A stretch of 64,000 nucleotides of DNA from Pogonophryne albipinna (Eukaryota; Chordata; Actinopteri; Perciformes; Artedidraconidae). Under the pieces are notes generated by a model. It did no database searches and was not told the DNA's origin. It saw only the letters and a list, made by a program, of their open reading frames with translations. Where the stretch lies: NCBI GenBank assembly GCA_028583405.1, contig CM053253.1, positions 17,134,925 through 17,198,924 of the forward strand, written 5' to 3'. A program made the position numbers and the translations under genes. How positions within the stretch are numbered: the first letter of the stretch is position 1; the number at the start of each line of letters is the position of its first letter. Positions 13,026-25,198 of this stretch are shown in pieces.

Positions 13026-15311
13026 TTTGAGGGAGCCTCATACACTGAGAGATAAAATGAATGACTGCTGTTCTCATCATAACAATTGAGCTACTGGTTG
13101 GGAGGCCCCCTTTTCTCCCAGAAAACCATACGGCTGCCCTGTGCCTTGCCTGTCAACGAAAGGCATTTCTCTCCAGAGAGTGTGTTTTGATTTGGAGAAT
13201 TCTGACAGAATTCCTTGCCCCTTTTTCCCATATCCATGAATCACGTGACGTGCTTCTCAGATGGTGATGTAGCGTTTATGTTATGTTCAACGTTTTTTCT
13301 GCACATTTTCACAGAAGGCAGAGCGACATGGTTAGATATTTCATCGAGGGGTTGTTATTTTTTGCGACCAGGCCAAAGCAAACTTAGGCTGGTGAAGAAT
13401 GTAATCATTTATCTAAGACCAGAGGCGACATGCTCAATTTGACCTGAAATAAGGCTCTGTGGTACCCTAGGGTGTGTGCATGAGTGCTTATGTATATGTT
13501 TCCATGCGTATTTAGGAGAACAAGGTATGTCAAAGCTACTGTGCTGCTACAACTCAAAGCCAGGCCAGATACTTCGTTTGTTTGTACTTCCTCTTGTGTT
13601 TACTGCATGTGGAGATAAGAATGTTCCAGCATCAGCCTTATGTAATTTGTGGCAAGCTCACCGGTGCCTTCAAAATGTACAGATCATGGCTGGTATAGAG
13701 TGTCTTACTCAAGTGCTAAGTGCCTACGTCCTTGGAAACGTGTGAAGTGACTCTTCAGCCAACTCACATAAAATGAGAGAAACATTTGAGAATAAATGAG
13801 GAAACAATATAAGCCTCACTTTTCTTTCAGAGGCAGTGCCCACCCTAGAATCCCATCTAAAACAGTCATGGCAATCATGAATTGCTGGGAATTGTATCTG
13901 ACTTTGGCAGTGTGAAACCTTCCCATCATTCCCTGAAGGGTTTAATGTCCCTATTGCCTCTGGACTGACCTACCAGAGCCCTTAGCTTGGCTATATAATG
14001 ACTGTCATTAACCTATCAAGATCTGCCGAGGGGTCCTGAATGCCTTTTCCCTCCATTGCCAAAACCAAGATGGCTCCCTTAAATCTTTGCTCTTGTCCTC
14101 CAGGGATCAGAGAACACCAAAGTCTACAGTCTAATTGGATTCATTTGTAAAATAGCTGTGGAGATTTGGACATTATCTATCTATGTACCCATGACTGGAA
14201 TGCAGCTAATTCCCCCCCACTGGACTTTTTTTTTACCCTGTCACCATCTCAGTTAAAATCTGGTCTCTTGATGGCCTGAAGTGCTTTTCTTGTTTTTATT
14301 GGATTCTCATGTTCATTAAATAATACATTCTTTTCAGTATATGTGCCTCTCTTTTGTACAGCACAAGCCCTGATCTGAGAAAGGTCCACTTGGGTCAAAT
14401 GTCGAATTAATGCTTTGCAGAAGTTACTGAATGGAGCTTTGTCTCTCTTAAAAACAAAACACTAAACAAGAGTAAGATGGAGACATGAAAATAAAAGCTC
14501 TAAGCCAGTGCATCTCAGTGAGTCTATCAACTTTGCACATTTAACTGCCTTTTAAGATGACGAGTGAAATATAAAGGAATGTTGAGTGTGCTTGTGGAAA
14601 TTATAAGTCACCATGTCACCATCTCCTGTCACCAGATGTGCTCTCCCTTTGTGACTAATTTGTAGACCTCTGGAGACTCATTGCATCGTGCTGTGTCCTA
14701 CCAGCTGCATCTGCTTGTGTTTTGTCTGATACAGCTCCGAGCACTTTGTGTTTGTGTGTGTGCATGTGTGTCTTTGTGTGATTGTGTTCTGTTTTACGGA
14801 TGTTCATCAGATAACGGCTTTTGAACACCACAACTGGCTATTACACCACCACTTTGGCAACATCAGGTTAGCCGCAGAAAGGCAGATGTACAGTCCTGTC
14901 AGTCAATGGGATGAATCAACTCTCAGTCAAACTTGACTAAACTGGTACTGAAGCTGATTTGGTCACACCATTTAATGGTTGTGTTGTTTACACCACTAAG
15001 TCTAACTTATTCTCTCTTCATGGATCAAACCCTAATTGTCTTGATGAGGCTTTTATTGCTGCTCATCTTTAAGCTGCCAGGCCAAATTGGAATATATCAC
15101 AGCAAGACATTGGAGAAAGTGTCTGAATCCATTTTTCTCAATTAATCAATGGGACATTTTTCTCAAGGCTAGTACAGTTGTGTACATTTTACAAATGCTA
15201 GTGTATCTTCTTCTGCTGGTGACTTTTTTTTAACCTTTTTGATTATGAGTTGCTTCTTCAACATCAATATGCTAACTTGAGCTCTTCTTGTCTCTGTCCT
15301 TCTCTTTTCAG

Positions 15312-15449
15312 ATTGAAAACCTGTTGGAGCAGTTAAAGGATAAGGACAAACAGCTGGCTGGGTTGAGGGAAAGGGTCCAAGGCCTCCAAACTGACTCCAG
15401 CAACACAGACACAGCCCTCTCCACTCTGGAGGAAGCCCTGTCAGAAAAG
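15312..15449 (+). CDS. erc2: ERC2-like exon 1 of those seen (46 codons, coiled coil)
   Basis: The exon begins right after a pyrimidine-rich acceptor (TTCTCTTTTCAG) and ends before the donor GTACAG. It is exactly 46 codons, phase 0 at both ends. It encodes IENLLEQLKDKDKQLAGL and, further on, TDSSNTDTALSTLEEALSEK. This matches the ERC family block that starts IENL.EQL.DKDKQL and ends TALATLEEALSEK, with the same length and the same exon boundaries as I recall for human ERC1/ERC2. The segment is a parallel coiled coil in the central part of the protein. A frame on the opposite strand overlaps it but shows no family resemblance and is a shadow. Identity as an ERC exon is firm; the paralogue is decided mainly by the later exons. 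Confidence 0.95.
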
Positions 15450-18400
15450 GTACAGAAAAGAGGGAGGGGTGAAGCGAGGGTACGGATGGCATTGTTGAAA
15501 AGGTTGTAAGTTTTAAAAAAAGGCAAACACCTACTGCCGAGAAGACGGACTCAAGGTGAGGGTTGAGGTTGCTATGTTAGAATAGTTGCTGGGTCGATGG
15601 TGTGAAGAATTATGCACACTATAAATGAAGAAAACTAAAGCTTGGTTTTAGATGCAGACAATAAAAAACACACATAATGAAACCATTTGACCACCACTTG
15701 GTCTTGAAGAGTCGGTAAATGTTTACCCATTGAGGCACACTGCTCTTTCTGTAAGCTGGTATCCGGCATACGGCTTAATTAAGTTGCGTGGTTTGTTATG
15801 ACTCACTGCCATAATTTACTGACACAACCTCCAGATTTATAGGGCTGGGACCACAGGAGATGAGGTCGTCTTAGAAAACAGTAAGGGAGAGAAGGGATGG
15901 GGAGGTCTAAGGTGAACATAGGCAGAGGATTAGTCCCTGTCTATAACCAAGCCGAACATAGGGAGGGGATGATCTATAGAATAAGAGGAGGATGGAAGTT
16001 TTGAAAGGGGGAGGAATGGAGGGATGGAAAAGCCGTATGGCAGAAGAGGCACAGCCCTGATGGAAGAGGTGGCCCCAGAATTAAGGGAGGGAGAGGTCAA
16101 GGAATGTAAGGGTGGAGGCTGAGTAAAAAATTAGTAACTTCTGCTAGACATATGAGAAAAGAAGAGAAAGAACAGAGCTAGCAAGAGGAATACAGTTTCA
16201 ACGGATCAGACTGGGATGGAAATTCAATAACTGATAACAGCCACACACATATAGAAGAAAAGATTAGCAACTGGTACCGTGTGTGAACATAATGAGAGAG
16301 AGACAAAGTCTGGAAAGTCTCAATGTAATTTATACAATGCCGGTCCAATGTTAGTAAAATATCATTATAATTGATTTTTGGATTTACTAGCCTACACAGC
16401 CTAGGCAAATAGTATAATGAGCACCCATATTTATTGGAAGACACACTGCTGCATAAAAGCTCATAGCTGAACTGCCATGTGAATCAAGGTGAACTGAACA
16501 GACTCACTTCACATCCGTGGACGGGTGAGTGTATGATCTGGATGTTGATCGTAAACATGCTGCTTTTGTTGTTTTTCTGGAAACATGAGAGAGCAGCTGG
16601 TCTCCATAAAGCCTCACCTCAGCCTCACTATACTAAAGATGAATGGTCTTGCTGGCTACTGTGGTGTCAAATGCGGTACATTTCATCACACAGACTCAGT
16701 TACCCAATATAACACCATTGATTTTGCCATATTCCCAGGTAAATAGCAACTGCGGGAAACTTGAAAGCCAAACGTTTTTTTCTTTTACATAAACCTTTTG
16801 CAATGTAGTTAGCTTGGCTTGATTTCAGTGTGACTCGATCTTGCTTAAGTTTTGTTGAATGTTTGAAGTTGTTGCTAGCAGACATTTCTTTGGTACTAAA
16901 GTCTTAAAAAACGATTGCTTTGGCGCTGCAGGCTAAATAATGGTTCCCATTTACATGTTTGTTTGCACTGCAGGCTAAAAGATGGATGCTGGTTTACATG
17001 TTGTTGGCACTTGCTGCTGCTTAAGAGTTTATAGAGTTCCCAGTTAGGACAGATGTGGGTGTCCAGCCATATATCTTGTTTTGCCCGTGGCTGCCACTTT
17101 TTTATGTGTGGTCCCATGTGCACATAGTCTATTTGGGCATGTTTATGCCTATACATGTCTGTGTGTAAAACTAGCATGTGTTACTTGTGTTTACCCAGTC
17201 AGATCAACCAAAAAAAAACACAAAAGAAAAGGAGGTTAGGGAGGTGGAGTGTTTGGGGGCAGCAAATGGCATTAGCATGAGCTTCATCATCTACACAACG
17301 TAAGGTTATGATATCTGCTCTGTATGTCTGCTTGCTAAAGATTGGATGTTACAAGCCACAACTGAGTGAGCCAATCATTGCTAAGCGAACTGAAAACAGC
17401 TGATCCCAATTAGCCAATACAAGCGTCACTTCAGTGCTCTGCCTGAACTAGTGATATGCTTCATTACTGACATTTTGAAAGGTGGTGTTAATGCTAGGTC
17501 AAAGTTCAAACAATTTCCAATCTAATGAAATCAACTCCATGTTTTTTTTTTTGCAATTCTAAATCGGAGGAACATCATTAGCGCTGAGTCAGCTTACAGT
17601 GCCCACTCAATAAACATATATGTGTTTTTACACAATGGTAAGTGCTTTGACTGATCATGGGAAAGCAGGTTAAGTGGAGTCAGACACGAGGGTGCTTGAG
17701 TTCCAGCCAGGTATGATCACATATATATGTGCAGGTGTTTGTCAGTAGGCTGTGAACATGTCCTTTGATTTTACGTCTGTATTTTACTTGATCTACACTG
17801 AATTAGCATCCATTGAATCAACAAGGAAAAATGCTTTGTGTTCTCAGAAATCAGTCTTTTAATAGACAAGATCTTGGCTGATGTGTTTTTCATTCAGTGC
17901 ATAGATGTTTTCACTTAAAATGATCTTTTATCACCTAAATTTGTTTTTGTTGCCGACAGACTTTGAAATGAATAGCATAATGGCATTATAAACTACAAAT
18001 CCCTTTTCTGCCTTGGCCCATCTGTTTACCCAGAAACCACTTCTGATGCAGCCTACATATAATTCAGCTGTGATGAGGAGAACATTGGCGAGCTTTTCAG
18101 ACTTTGTGGTCAACACAGGGTGGGTAATGTGTTTACAAGAGTGAGTGTGTGTGTTGCTAATCACACTCCCTGTCACAAACCTGCTCTTGGAGCCTGTCGA
18201 CAGCCACAGCACTGTGGTTCTAATTAACAGACGAGGGCATTGTGCCCAACGAGCCCTGCTCTTTGGTGCTTTTATGTATGTGTGTATGTGTGTGTGTTTG
18301 TTTGTGTGTGTGTCCCTGTCTGTGATGTTATGTGTGTGTGTTTGTGTTTTGTTTATGTATAGTATGCTCCATACTTAAGCCTTATAAAGGCAGATTTAAT

Positions 18401-19331
18401 TATCACATCCCGGTCTCTTTTCCCTGAACTCCATCCTAGAGATATTTCAAAATGTGGGGAAAACACCCAGGCCCTATTAGCCATGTGGTCTCTCTCCCTC
18501 TGTTCGTTCTCTCTCACCCTCTCGTCTATAGCTCACTATGCAGTGCATTACTGTGCCAGGTCTAGTTAGTGGGTGTATTTGTCCAATTACCCCGAAGTTT
18601 AAAGCTGCCAATCATGCGGCGATGCCACATCGTAAAGCGTCATTGCTGAGCTGTGCTCTATGCCTAAATAAACACCTGAGTAAACACCTTGATAATCACT
18701 TCAGTCCACACCTAAACACACACACACACATACACCTTAACACGACCTACTACACACACCTTGCATGCTTCGCCACCCATGGTGTGGACCTGGTCTCAGG
18801 CCAATGGCCAAATCCTTAGTCCTCTTGCTGTCCAGTGTGATTAAAGAAAAGAGAAAATGATGATGTAAACACTCCAGCTTGGTTTAATAGCAGGTGATGA
18901 GAAGCCGTTAGGATGTGATCTACTGTTCTGTCCAACCTGTTTTCAATAAATCTATCTCTGTCCCTCAACCCTTCTCCTACTTCCTCCGTCTCTCTGTGTT
19001 CTACAGTACTTTGCTCTGATCTTCTCTTGTCCCTGCTATTATTTATGGCCCTATTATTTATGTCAGGCCTTTATGAGTTTGTCTGTGGCCTGATTTTGCA
19101 AGACATGCTGGCAAGCCTAAGCAGCCAGAGATTGGTTCCGATTTGTTTATAATGATAGGAAAATAAAACGGTAATCACACAGGGCTGAAAATCTTTTACA
19201 CACTGGGAGCAAAACCCACAGTTTTTAAATGTGAACAAACATTTATGCAGATAATACCTATTGTCCCTACTATACTCCTACTCCCATCTCTTATCAAACC
19301 TCTCTTATCTGTTGTTCTTTTACTAACTCAG
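15450..19331 (+). other. Intron of the ERC2-like gene (3.9 kb)
   Basis: Starts GTACAG and ends CTCAG. It contains purine-rich DNA at about 15860-16170. No exon or RNA gene was seen. Confidence 0.8.
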
Positions 19332-19520
19332 GAGCGTGTGATTGAGAATCTGCGCGATCAGAAGGAGCGGGAAGACAGGGTTCGCATGGAGGAGCTGGAA
19401 CTGATGAGGAAGGAGAACCAGCTATTAAAGGACAAACTTTCAGTACTGCAGCCCCTGAAACTGACTCAGAGTCAGCCTGCCATCCCCGTCCTGTTCACAA
19501 ACCAGAGGCCTGATGAAGAG
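19332..19520 (+). CDS. erc2: ERC2-like exon 2 (63 codons; divergent 3' third)
   Basis: The acceptor is CTAACTCAG and the donor GTCAGT; phase is 0 at both ends. The first 40 codons (ERVIENLRDQKERE... to KDKLSVLQ) align well with the ERC block ERIIERLKEQRERD...KEKVNALQ that directly follows TLEEALSEK in the family. The last 23 codons, starting PLKLTQSQPAIPV and ending QRPDEE, do not resemble the expected AELTEKE ending. They are rich in proline, which would break the coil. Either this copy gained a linker here by exon extension, or the exon uses a different donor from its relatives. No better donor is apparent inside the exon. The ERC assignment of the first two thirds is firm. Confidence 0.87.
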
Positions 19521-20751
19521 GTCAGTATGGATTGTTTTGATCAAGGTAATAGAATGTGATGTTTTGTAAATAGAAAAAGGTGCGTGACATGCATTGTTGG
19601 TAGTTCAGGTAAATATGTGTTGGCTATTGTATTACATTGAATTTAAAATATCCAAAACAAACCCTGTGGTTCAAACTTTGCGTGTGGATATGAGCACTGT
19701 ACACAGGATTGGTAGTCTGGTATGTGTGTGGACTGCAGACAAACGGCAATCAATATTTCATCGGCATCCACATCATAACAGAATTGCACATGCTTCCACT
19801 CTTGTGTCAGTCTCGTAAATGAGCCAAACAGACCTCATAAAACAAATACATTTCTCGAAATCTTTTACTTCTGAAATCTCAAAAGGAACATCAAGACACT
19901 TTATAATTATATTTTATTGTACATAAAGAATGAAAATAATTAACTTTACAAACACTCTGCATTGGTGTAATACCCTGCTTGCACCCTGTATTTACACTGC
20001 GTACATCTACTGTAATAGTCATTCCACTCTCTTACCTCCCTGTGCGCATCCACAATATTGTTAGCAACTCCCTAGCAAAGGGCCTGCCTGCACTTTGTCC
20101 CACAGGATAAAGGGATGAATTAAAGGAGAGTGATTTATGGACGTAAAAGATCCCTCTATCCCTGTTCAGGTGCCAAGTCAAAGCCTGGCTGTCTTTTTTC
20201 TCCCTCTTTTTCCTCTCCAAGGCCTACAAGCCAGGACAGAATCTCGCCCTGCCAGAATTTATGAGAATGTTTTTTTTATTCTCATAAAAAGCATACACAC
20301 ATTTAATTCCTGTGAAATGATATCTTGTTGAATGTTGACGAGGCACCACATGAAAGCATCTCAGTAACTCTTTGCAGTCAGCAGATTCACACTCTGACAG
20401 AAGTGTTGCCATAATTGGAATATTTTGTGTACTCGACAGCAATCAGACCTGTTATGTAAACTTGAAGATAATTCAGAAACACAGATGTTTGTGTGTATAT
20501 ATTTGTTAGTATGTGTGTGTTAGTGTTTCTTTCTGTGTGCCTGTGCATGCCTGCCAGCACAGACTAAACTGTTGAATGCATGTTTGTGCGGATATATGAG
20601 TGTCTGCATGTGTTTAAGTTGTAGCAAAGTCTAACCGAGTCATTTAAATTGCCATCATCATCATCATAAAAAAAAAAAAATGTGCCTTCCCTAAAAGAAA
20701 CAGTAGTCAGTAAAACCCTAATGTCTGATGAATGCGAACTGCTTTTTGTTG

Positions 20752-20754
<3 letters not shown>

Positions 20755-20810
<56 letters not shown>
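20755..20810. repeat. (TG)28 microsatellite
   Basis: Uninterrupted; intron of the ERC2-like gene. Confidence 0.97.
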
Positions 20811-20811
<1 letters not shown>

Positions 20812-21412
20812 ATGTGCATGTGTGTCCTTCCTAACAATGTCACAGTACAGGATTAGTCATTGTTTTTAGTAAAACATATTTAGTTTGCCTATTTCAAAGA
20901 AGACTATCTCTGTAATTTTTCTTAATGCAATTTATAATTATTTGAAAATACTGAAAAACACCTTGAAAAACTGTTCAAGGTCTTTGTGTTACAAATGTTT
21001 ACTTTTATTGAGGTTGTATATGTAATTTATTTTACAATTAAGGCACACAATATTTGTGTTTGCTTGAGATTTTTCCCTATACAACTTTTGGTAGGATATC
21101 TCCAGACTGGCACCCAATAAAATAAAAACAAAAACTAACAGTTGGACACAAAAGCCGTCACAAAGTGTGTTTGATCCTATTGTAGTGCAGTGGAGTGTGA
21201 CAGGTTGTGAGGGCTGTAATACTCAGTAGGTCAGAGGTGAACTGACATGGTGCCTGAGATTAGATTCTGATCAAACCGACTCTCCACACACACATAATAC
21301 GTTCACACGCGCCATTTGCTTTAGCAGGGCTCCAGAGTGATACCAAAAGTCTGTCAAGTGCGACTAAACATTTTCATAGGTAGCACCAGTGCGCCTGACA
21401 TTTAGCAGGTCT

Positions 21413-21415
<3 letters not shown>

Positions 21416-21467
<52 letters not shown>
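21416..21467. repeat. (TG)26 microsatellite
   Basis: Uninterrupted, then decays into GCGTGCGTACGTACG. Confidence 0.97.
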
Positions 21468-21471
<4 letters not shown>

Positions 21472-24209
21472 CGTACGTACGAAACCGCACCCTGTGCACC
21501 TCAAGCAACCTCACAAGCTTAAAACATACCGGTAATTTAAAATGTATACAACTGTTGATTGTTTCTACATCAGAGAAACTCCTTTGGTGCCCTTTACACC
21601 TGTCCCTGGCACTGAAAGGCCCAGTCTGTCTCCCCTGTCGCCAGTAAGATGCCTAATCCTCACCAGAGCCGCCAGATTCAGAGGGGGCAGCAAAAAGTGT
21701 GTGTGACACTGTAGATTTAATACCAATACAAAACTTCACTGCTAATTTTTTCCTTTTTCTTTAAAACAGCCTGTTCAAAACAAGAATGTTGCTCAGCTTT
21801 CAATCATGGAGTAGAAAAAACTGGGCATCAAAAGTCAATAATAGTTTTGTCTCCAATCGTTTGCTTGAAATGGGCAGACATTTGTTGGCGGAAAACAAAA
21901 TGATGTTATTGTACTACTTTAAAACAATATTTCTGCTATAAAGATTCATCCAGTGTTGACCTAAAACTAGACAGCAAATCATGTTTGGTCTTAATTAGCT
22001 AAATTAAAAAAAATCCTAAGAAAATGTGTTCAAACCCTCAATCCCTTTTGTTAATGCAACTTAAATATTGCTGTGACACTCCACAAAATATTAATAAATC
22101 TGAATAATACATTTTATTTTGCAAACCAGCTTCTTATAGTAAATGCTTTAAAGCTTCTAAAACAACTCTAAAGTTGTATTAGCAATAGCCTCAATTGACG
22201 ATAATCTCATATTTCTGAAATTCATACGAAAATTGAGGAATAAGCTTTTTGCCTGACGGCCATTTACCTCATGCAGATATGCTGTGGCCCACACACTGTA
22301 TCTGCAGATGTTTGTATTGCTGACTCAGTCGAGCTATTAGTGGATCTTTTTATCTTGACCTCACAGCTTTGTTGACTTCACTGCCTCCTCATCCACTTCC
22401 CATAAAACAGTATTTGTTGATTCCGAAGTTAATAAAGGACTTCTGAAACTAAACACTAGTTCTTCAAAGAGAAAATTGTAAAGCACCTAAGGGAAGGCTG
22501 TGACCTTTTCAGAGAGGGTTGGCGTAAATCAGCAAGGAGGCACCACACCTCAACTCACTTTTGTCCTATTCAAAAAACTATGTTTCCAACCAGGCAAATG
22601 TCTTATCCTTATGATACATACATGACACTTTTTCCTATTCCTTTTTTTATTTTTTATTGGAAGAAAATATGAAGATTAGATTTATCAGACATTGATTGTT
22701 TGCACTGACTTATCTTTAATGAGATAGAAACCTGTCATATCTAAGATATATTATATACTCGAGACAGTTATTACCCTCAGGAGTAAAAAAGATAGGTGCT
22801 GGGTATCCTGTGACCCAGTTTAGATCCATGGTGGCTACACATATTTAACTTATTTGTAATATTTACAGTTCAGAGACATTTCCAGGAATGATAATAATAA
22901 TTTCAGTGACCAAATATGTAATCGTATCTTTACTGGCCTTCCCCCTCCTGTCATAATATCACTAATTCCTGTTGGACCAGCCGTCTTTTAGCCCCTGCTT
23001 TTCCCCTCTCTGTACTTTCCAACGTAAGAACATAAACTCTGGTCTACTTAGCCTTAATGCATTTTGTGCAAGCTCAGATTGGGTTTGATGTGTGTGTGAG
23101 GCTAGGTGCAGAGGTAATGGGGGTGAGGAGGAGTTAAAACAATGACTCTGCTTTCCTTCCTGATGACCAACTTTCCCCCCTTTTTCACTTGTTTTCAAAC
23201 TTGTTTTCAATCACTGTTTTTAATATCCAGTAAAGGCATTTGTCTGTATACACAGGCAGTACAGTGACAAGCTTATGGGGCTTGTTAGGTCACATGTGGC
23301 ACATATATTGTAGACAGTCAGTCAAACTCATATATACCCAGGGCAGGACTAAAATAAAACAAAAGTCATAGACATTATAAGTGTGTGTTTTAAATAAATG
23401 ATTTAAACGGTTTATTGCTGAGCTGACTGTATCTAAAAAACATGTGCCCATGGCTGTATCTCCCATATACAGAGGCCCATGTATACAATTGGTTCATCTA
23501 GTGTTTTTTTTTTAAATGGTAAAGAATTGGCTAGCGGTAATAGTTGACAGTCATTCTTTGTTTTTTTTTAATAACAGACTCAAGCATAGCTACATGTACA
23601 GCCCCAGACCTATGTAGACCTGACAATAAATTGCTGTGTGTGAGTGTATGTGTGTGTTTGTGCGCTCTCACTTGATGATGTTTAAACGAGTGGCCTCAGC
23701 TGTTTCAACAAGTTAACCAATCTTCACAAACACAGTAGACAGAGAGTAAAGACCAAGTGAAACAGAGACAAGTAGAGAGAAAGATAATTCTAGGGTACAA
23801 ACTTCCTCTGGGATATTTTTCTCAGAGAAGAAAGAATTCATCAGTGTTTCTCTGTTTTTTTCAACATTTTACTTTTGGAGAGGTTTGGTGGTCTCATAAA
23901 ATCGCAGCCATACAGAGAGAGACAGTAATTTTATAATGATAATGACTGAACTCCAAACTCCCCAGGCAACTGATAGACACAAACCACACAAAATCAGTCA
24001 GCAGAGGAGAAGGGGGGGGTGATGAAATGATGAGAGCGGATGAAGGCACAGACTGGTTCTGCTTCAGATAGACGGTGACCCTGACCACATATTCAGGACC
24101 TAACTGACCTTGTATACAGTTACAGTCAGTCTCCAATCTTCAGTCTTAGAAAATGTAAAATTGTATATTGTACCTGGTTCTTAAACTCTGTTTTTACTTT
24201 GCCTTCTAG

Positions 24210-24251
24210 GCAACAGCCAAAGTAGATGGACCCCCAGCACGAAGCCCCACA
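24210..24251 (+). CDS. erc2: Candidate 14-codon exon of the ERC2-like gene
   Basis: A 42-nt segment lies between a good acceptor (TTTGCCTTCTAG) and a perfect consensus donor (GTAAGT). Phase is 0 on both sides, so it fits between the exons at 19332 and 25005 without disturbing the frame. It encodes ATAKVDGPPARSPT, a Pro/Ser linker with no clear match in ERC proteins that I recall. Only 753 nt separate it from the next exon. Support is splice sites, phase and position, not homology. It could be alternatively spliced, or a chance pair of sites. Confidence 0.5.
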
Positions 24252-25004
24252 GTAAGTTATGTTACTGTATTTAATGCTTCTTGGTGCTCGTGTGTATGTG
24301 TGAGGCCATTTTAGGACATCTCAGATGCTCTGCTCTGTTGCCAGACTAACTTGTATCTGTCTGAGCTGTATTTTGTCACGCTTAGCTCAACATCCATCAG
24401 TCATATCTTTCCTTTGTCATTTTAAACCGTTCCCTTTCATTCTTAAGTCTGCTTGGTCAGACTTCAGCTGCACCACAGCCTCACTTGTAGTTTACTAGCT
24501 TCAGGTGTCCTTTGTTACGTTCAGCTTTTATCCCCTAGAGTTGGCCTTTCGCCTGAAACAGGATAGCATGCTAATACTTACAGTTAACAAAGTAGCATAT
24601 TGAGGTATTAGCATAATATTTTCCATAATTCTATCATACCATGATACAAGTAAAATTTGAGGTTTTTCACTTAGAAATATATAGTTTTTTAAGGTGCAGC
24701 TTCATGATTGTGTTGTACATTCTATTGACTAACTAACTTAGTTAATTCATATTTTGCAATGCTGAAATTATCCAAAATAAATCTGTAGGTGGTTTATAAA
24801 GAGTACAGAAGAAGAGTGTGTTATTTGCTGACAAAGACCAGCTAAGGCTAATGCGTGTTGAAGTATATGACAAAGTTTAAACGTAAAGATATGTCTGAAA
24901 ATAATCTTTAAAAAGAGCAGCCCTTGAAAAGCCTTGTATGAGATGGCCTAAATAATCCATGCAGGATATTACTTTCTCTCATGTATCCTCTTCTTCCCCC
25001 CAAG

Positions 25005-25198
25005 ACCCAAAACATAGAAGAAGCAGTCCGGAAGTGTCCAGACATCACAGACCGTCTGAGGCTTCTGGAGCAGGAAGTGGCTCGCAACAAAGAGGATTCT
25101 GGGAAATCACAAGTGGAGGTTGAGAGGCTAATGATGGCTCTGAGGGATGCCGAAATGGACAAATTGCTCAAGGAGAAAAAAATTGCTGACCTTGAGAG
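25005..25198 (+). CDS. erc2: ERC2-like exon 4 (coiled coil, NIE..R..P block)
   Basis: The acceptor is TCTTCCCCCCAAG and the donor GTGAGG. The exon is 194 nt, entering in phase 0 and leaving two bases (AG) for the next codon. It encodes TQNIEEAVRKCPDITDRLRL, then a block with the E.ARNKEDSGKSQVEVERLM pattern, ending KEKKIADLE. In ERC2 the equivalent is NIEDDSR.NPEFADQIK...DECGKAQAEVDRL...DKKIAELE; ERC1 has a different start (EARASPEMSDRIQ). This exon is one of the two best arguments for ERC2 over ERC1. The otherwise near-invariant LLEILKEVENEKND stretch is replaced by a diverged LMMALRDAEMDKLLK, a sign of relaxed constraint or of a fast-evolving duplicate. Confidence 0.94.

Larger units (their letters stand above)
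19521..24209 (+). other. Intron of the ERC2-like gene (4.7 kb)
   Basis: Starts GTCAGT and ends TTCTAG. It holds (TG)n at 20755-20810 and 21416-21467, and an 11-bp inverted repeat at 20258-20288. The ERC exon SSLIDLKEHASSLAS, expected here, was looked for and not found. Confidence 0.7.

Noticed and set aside
15312..15449. Assignment to ERC1 rather than ERC2
   Set aside because: This exon alone does not decide, but exons at 25005 (NIE..R..P) and 39675 (KTRQELDATK) fit ERC2 better from memory; a proper tree would be decisive.
20220..20268. Strong acceptor-like pyrimidine tract followed by AYKPGQNLALPEFMRM
   Set aside because: No usable donor follows, the peptide has no ERC match, and the segment runs into a T-run hairpin (20258-20288).
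20258..20288. 11-bp inverted repeat TTTATGAGAAT/ATTCTCATAAA
   Set aside because: Short and AT-rich with a T-run loop; expected by chance at this scale and not evidence for an RNA gene.
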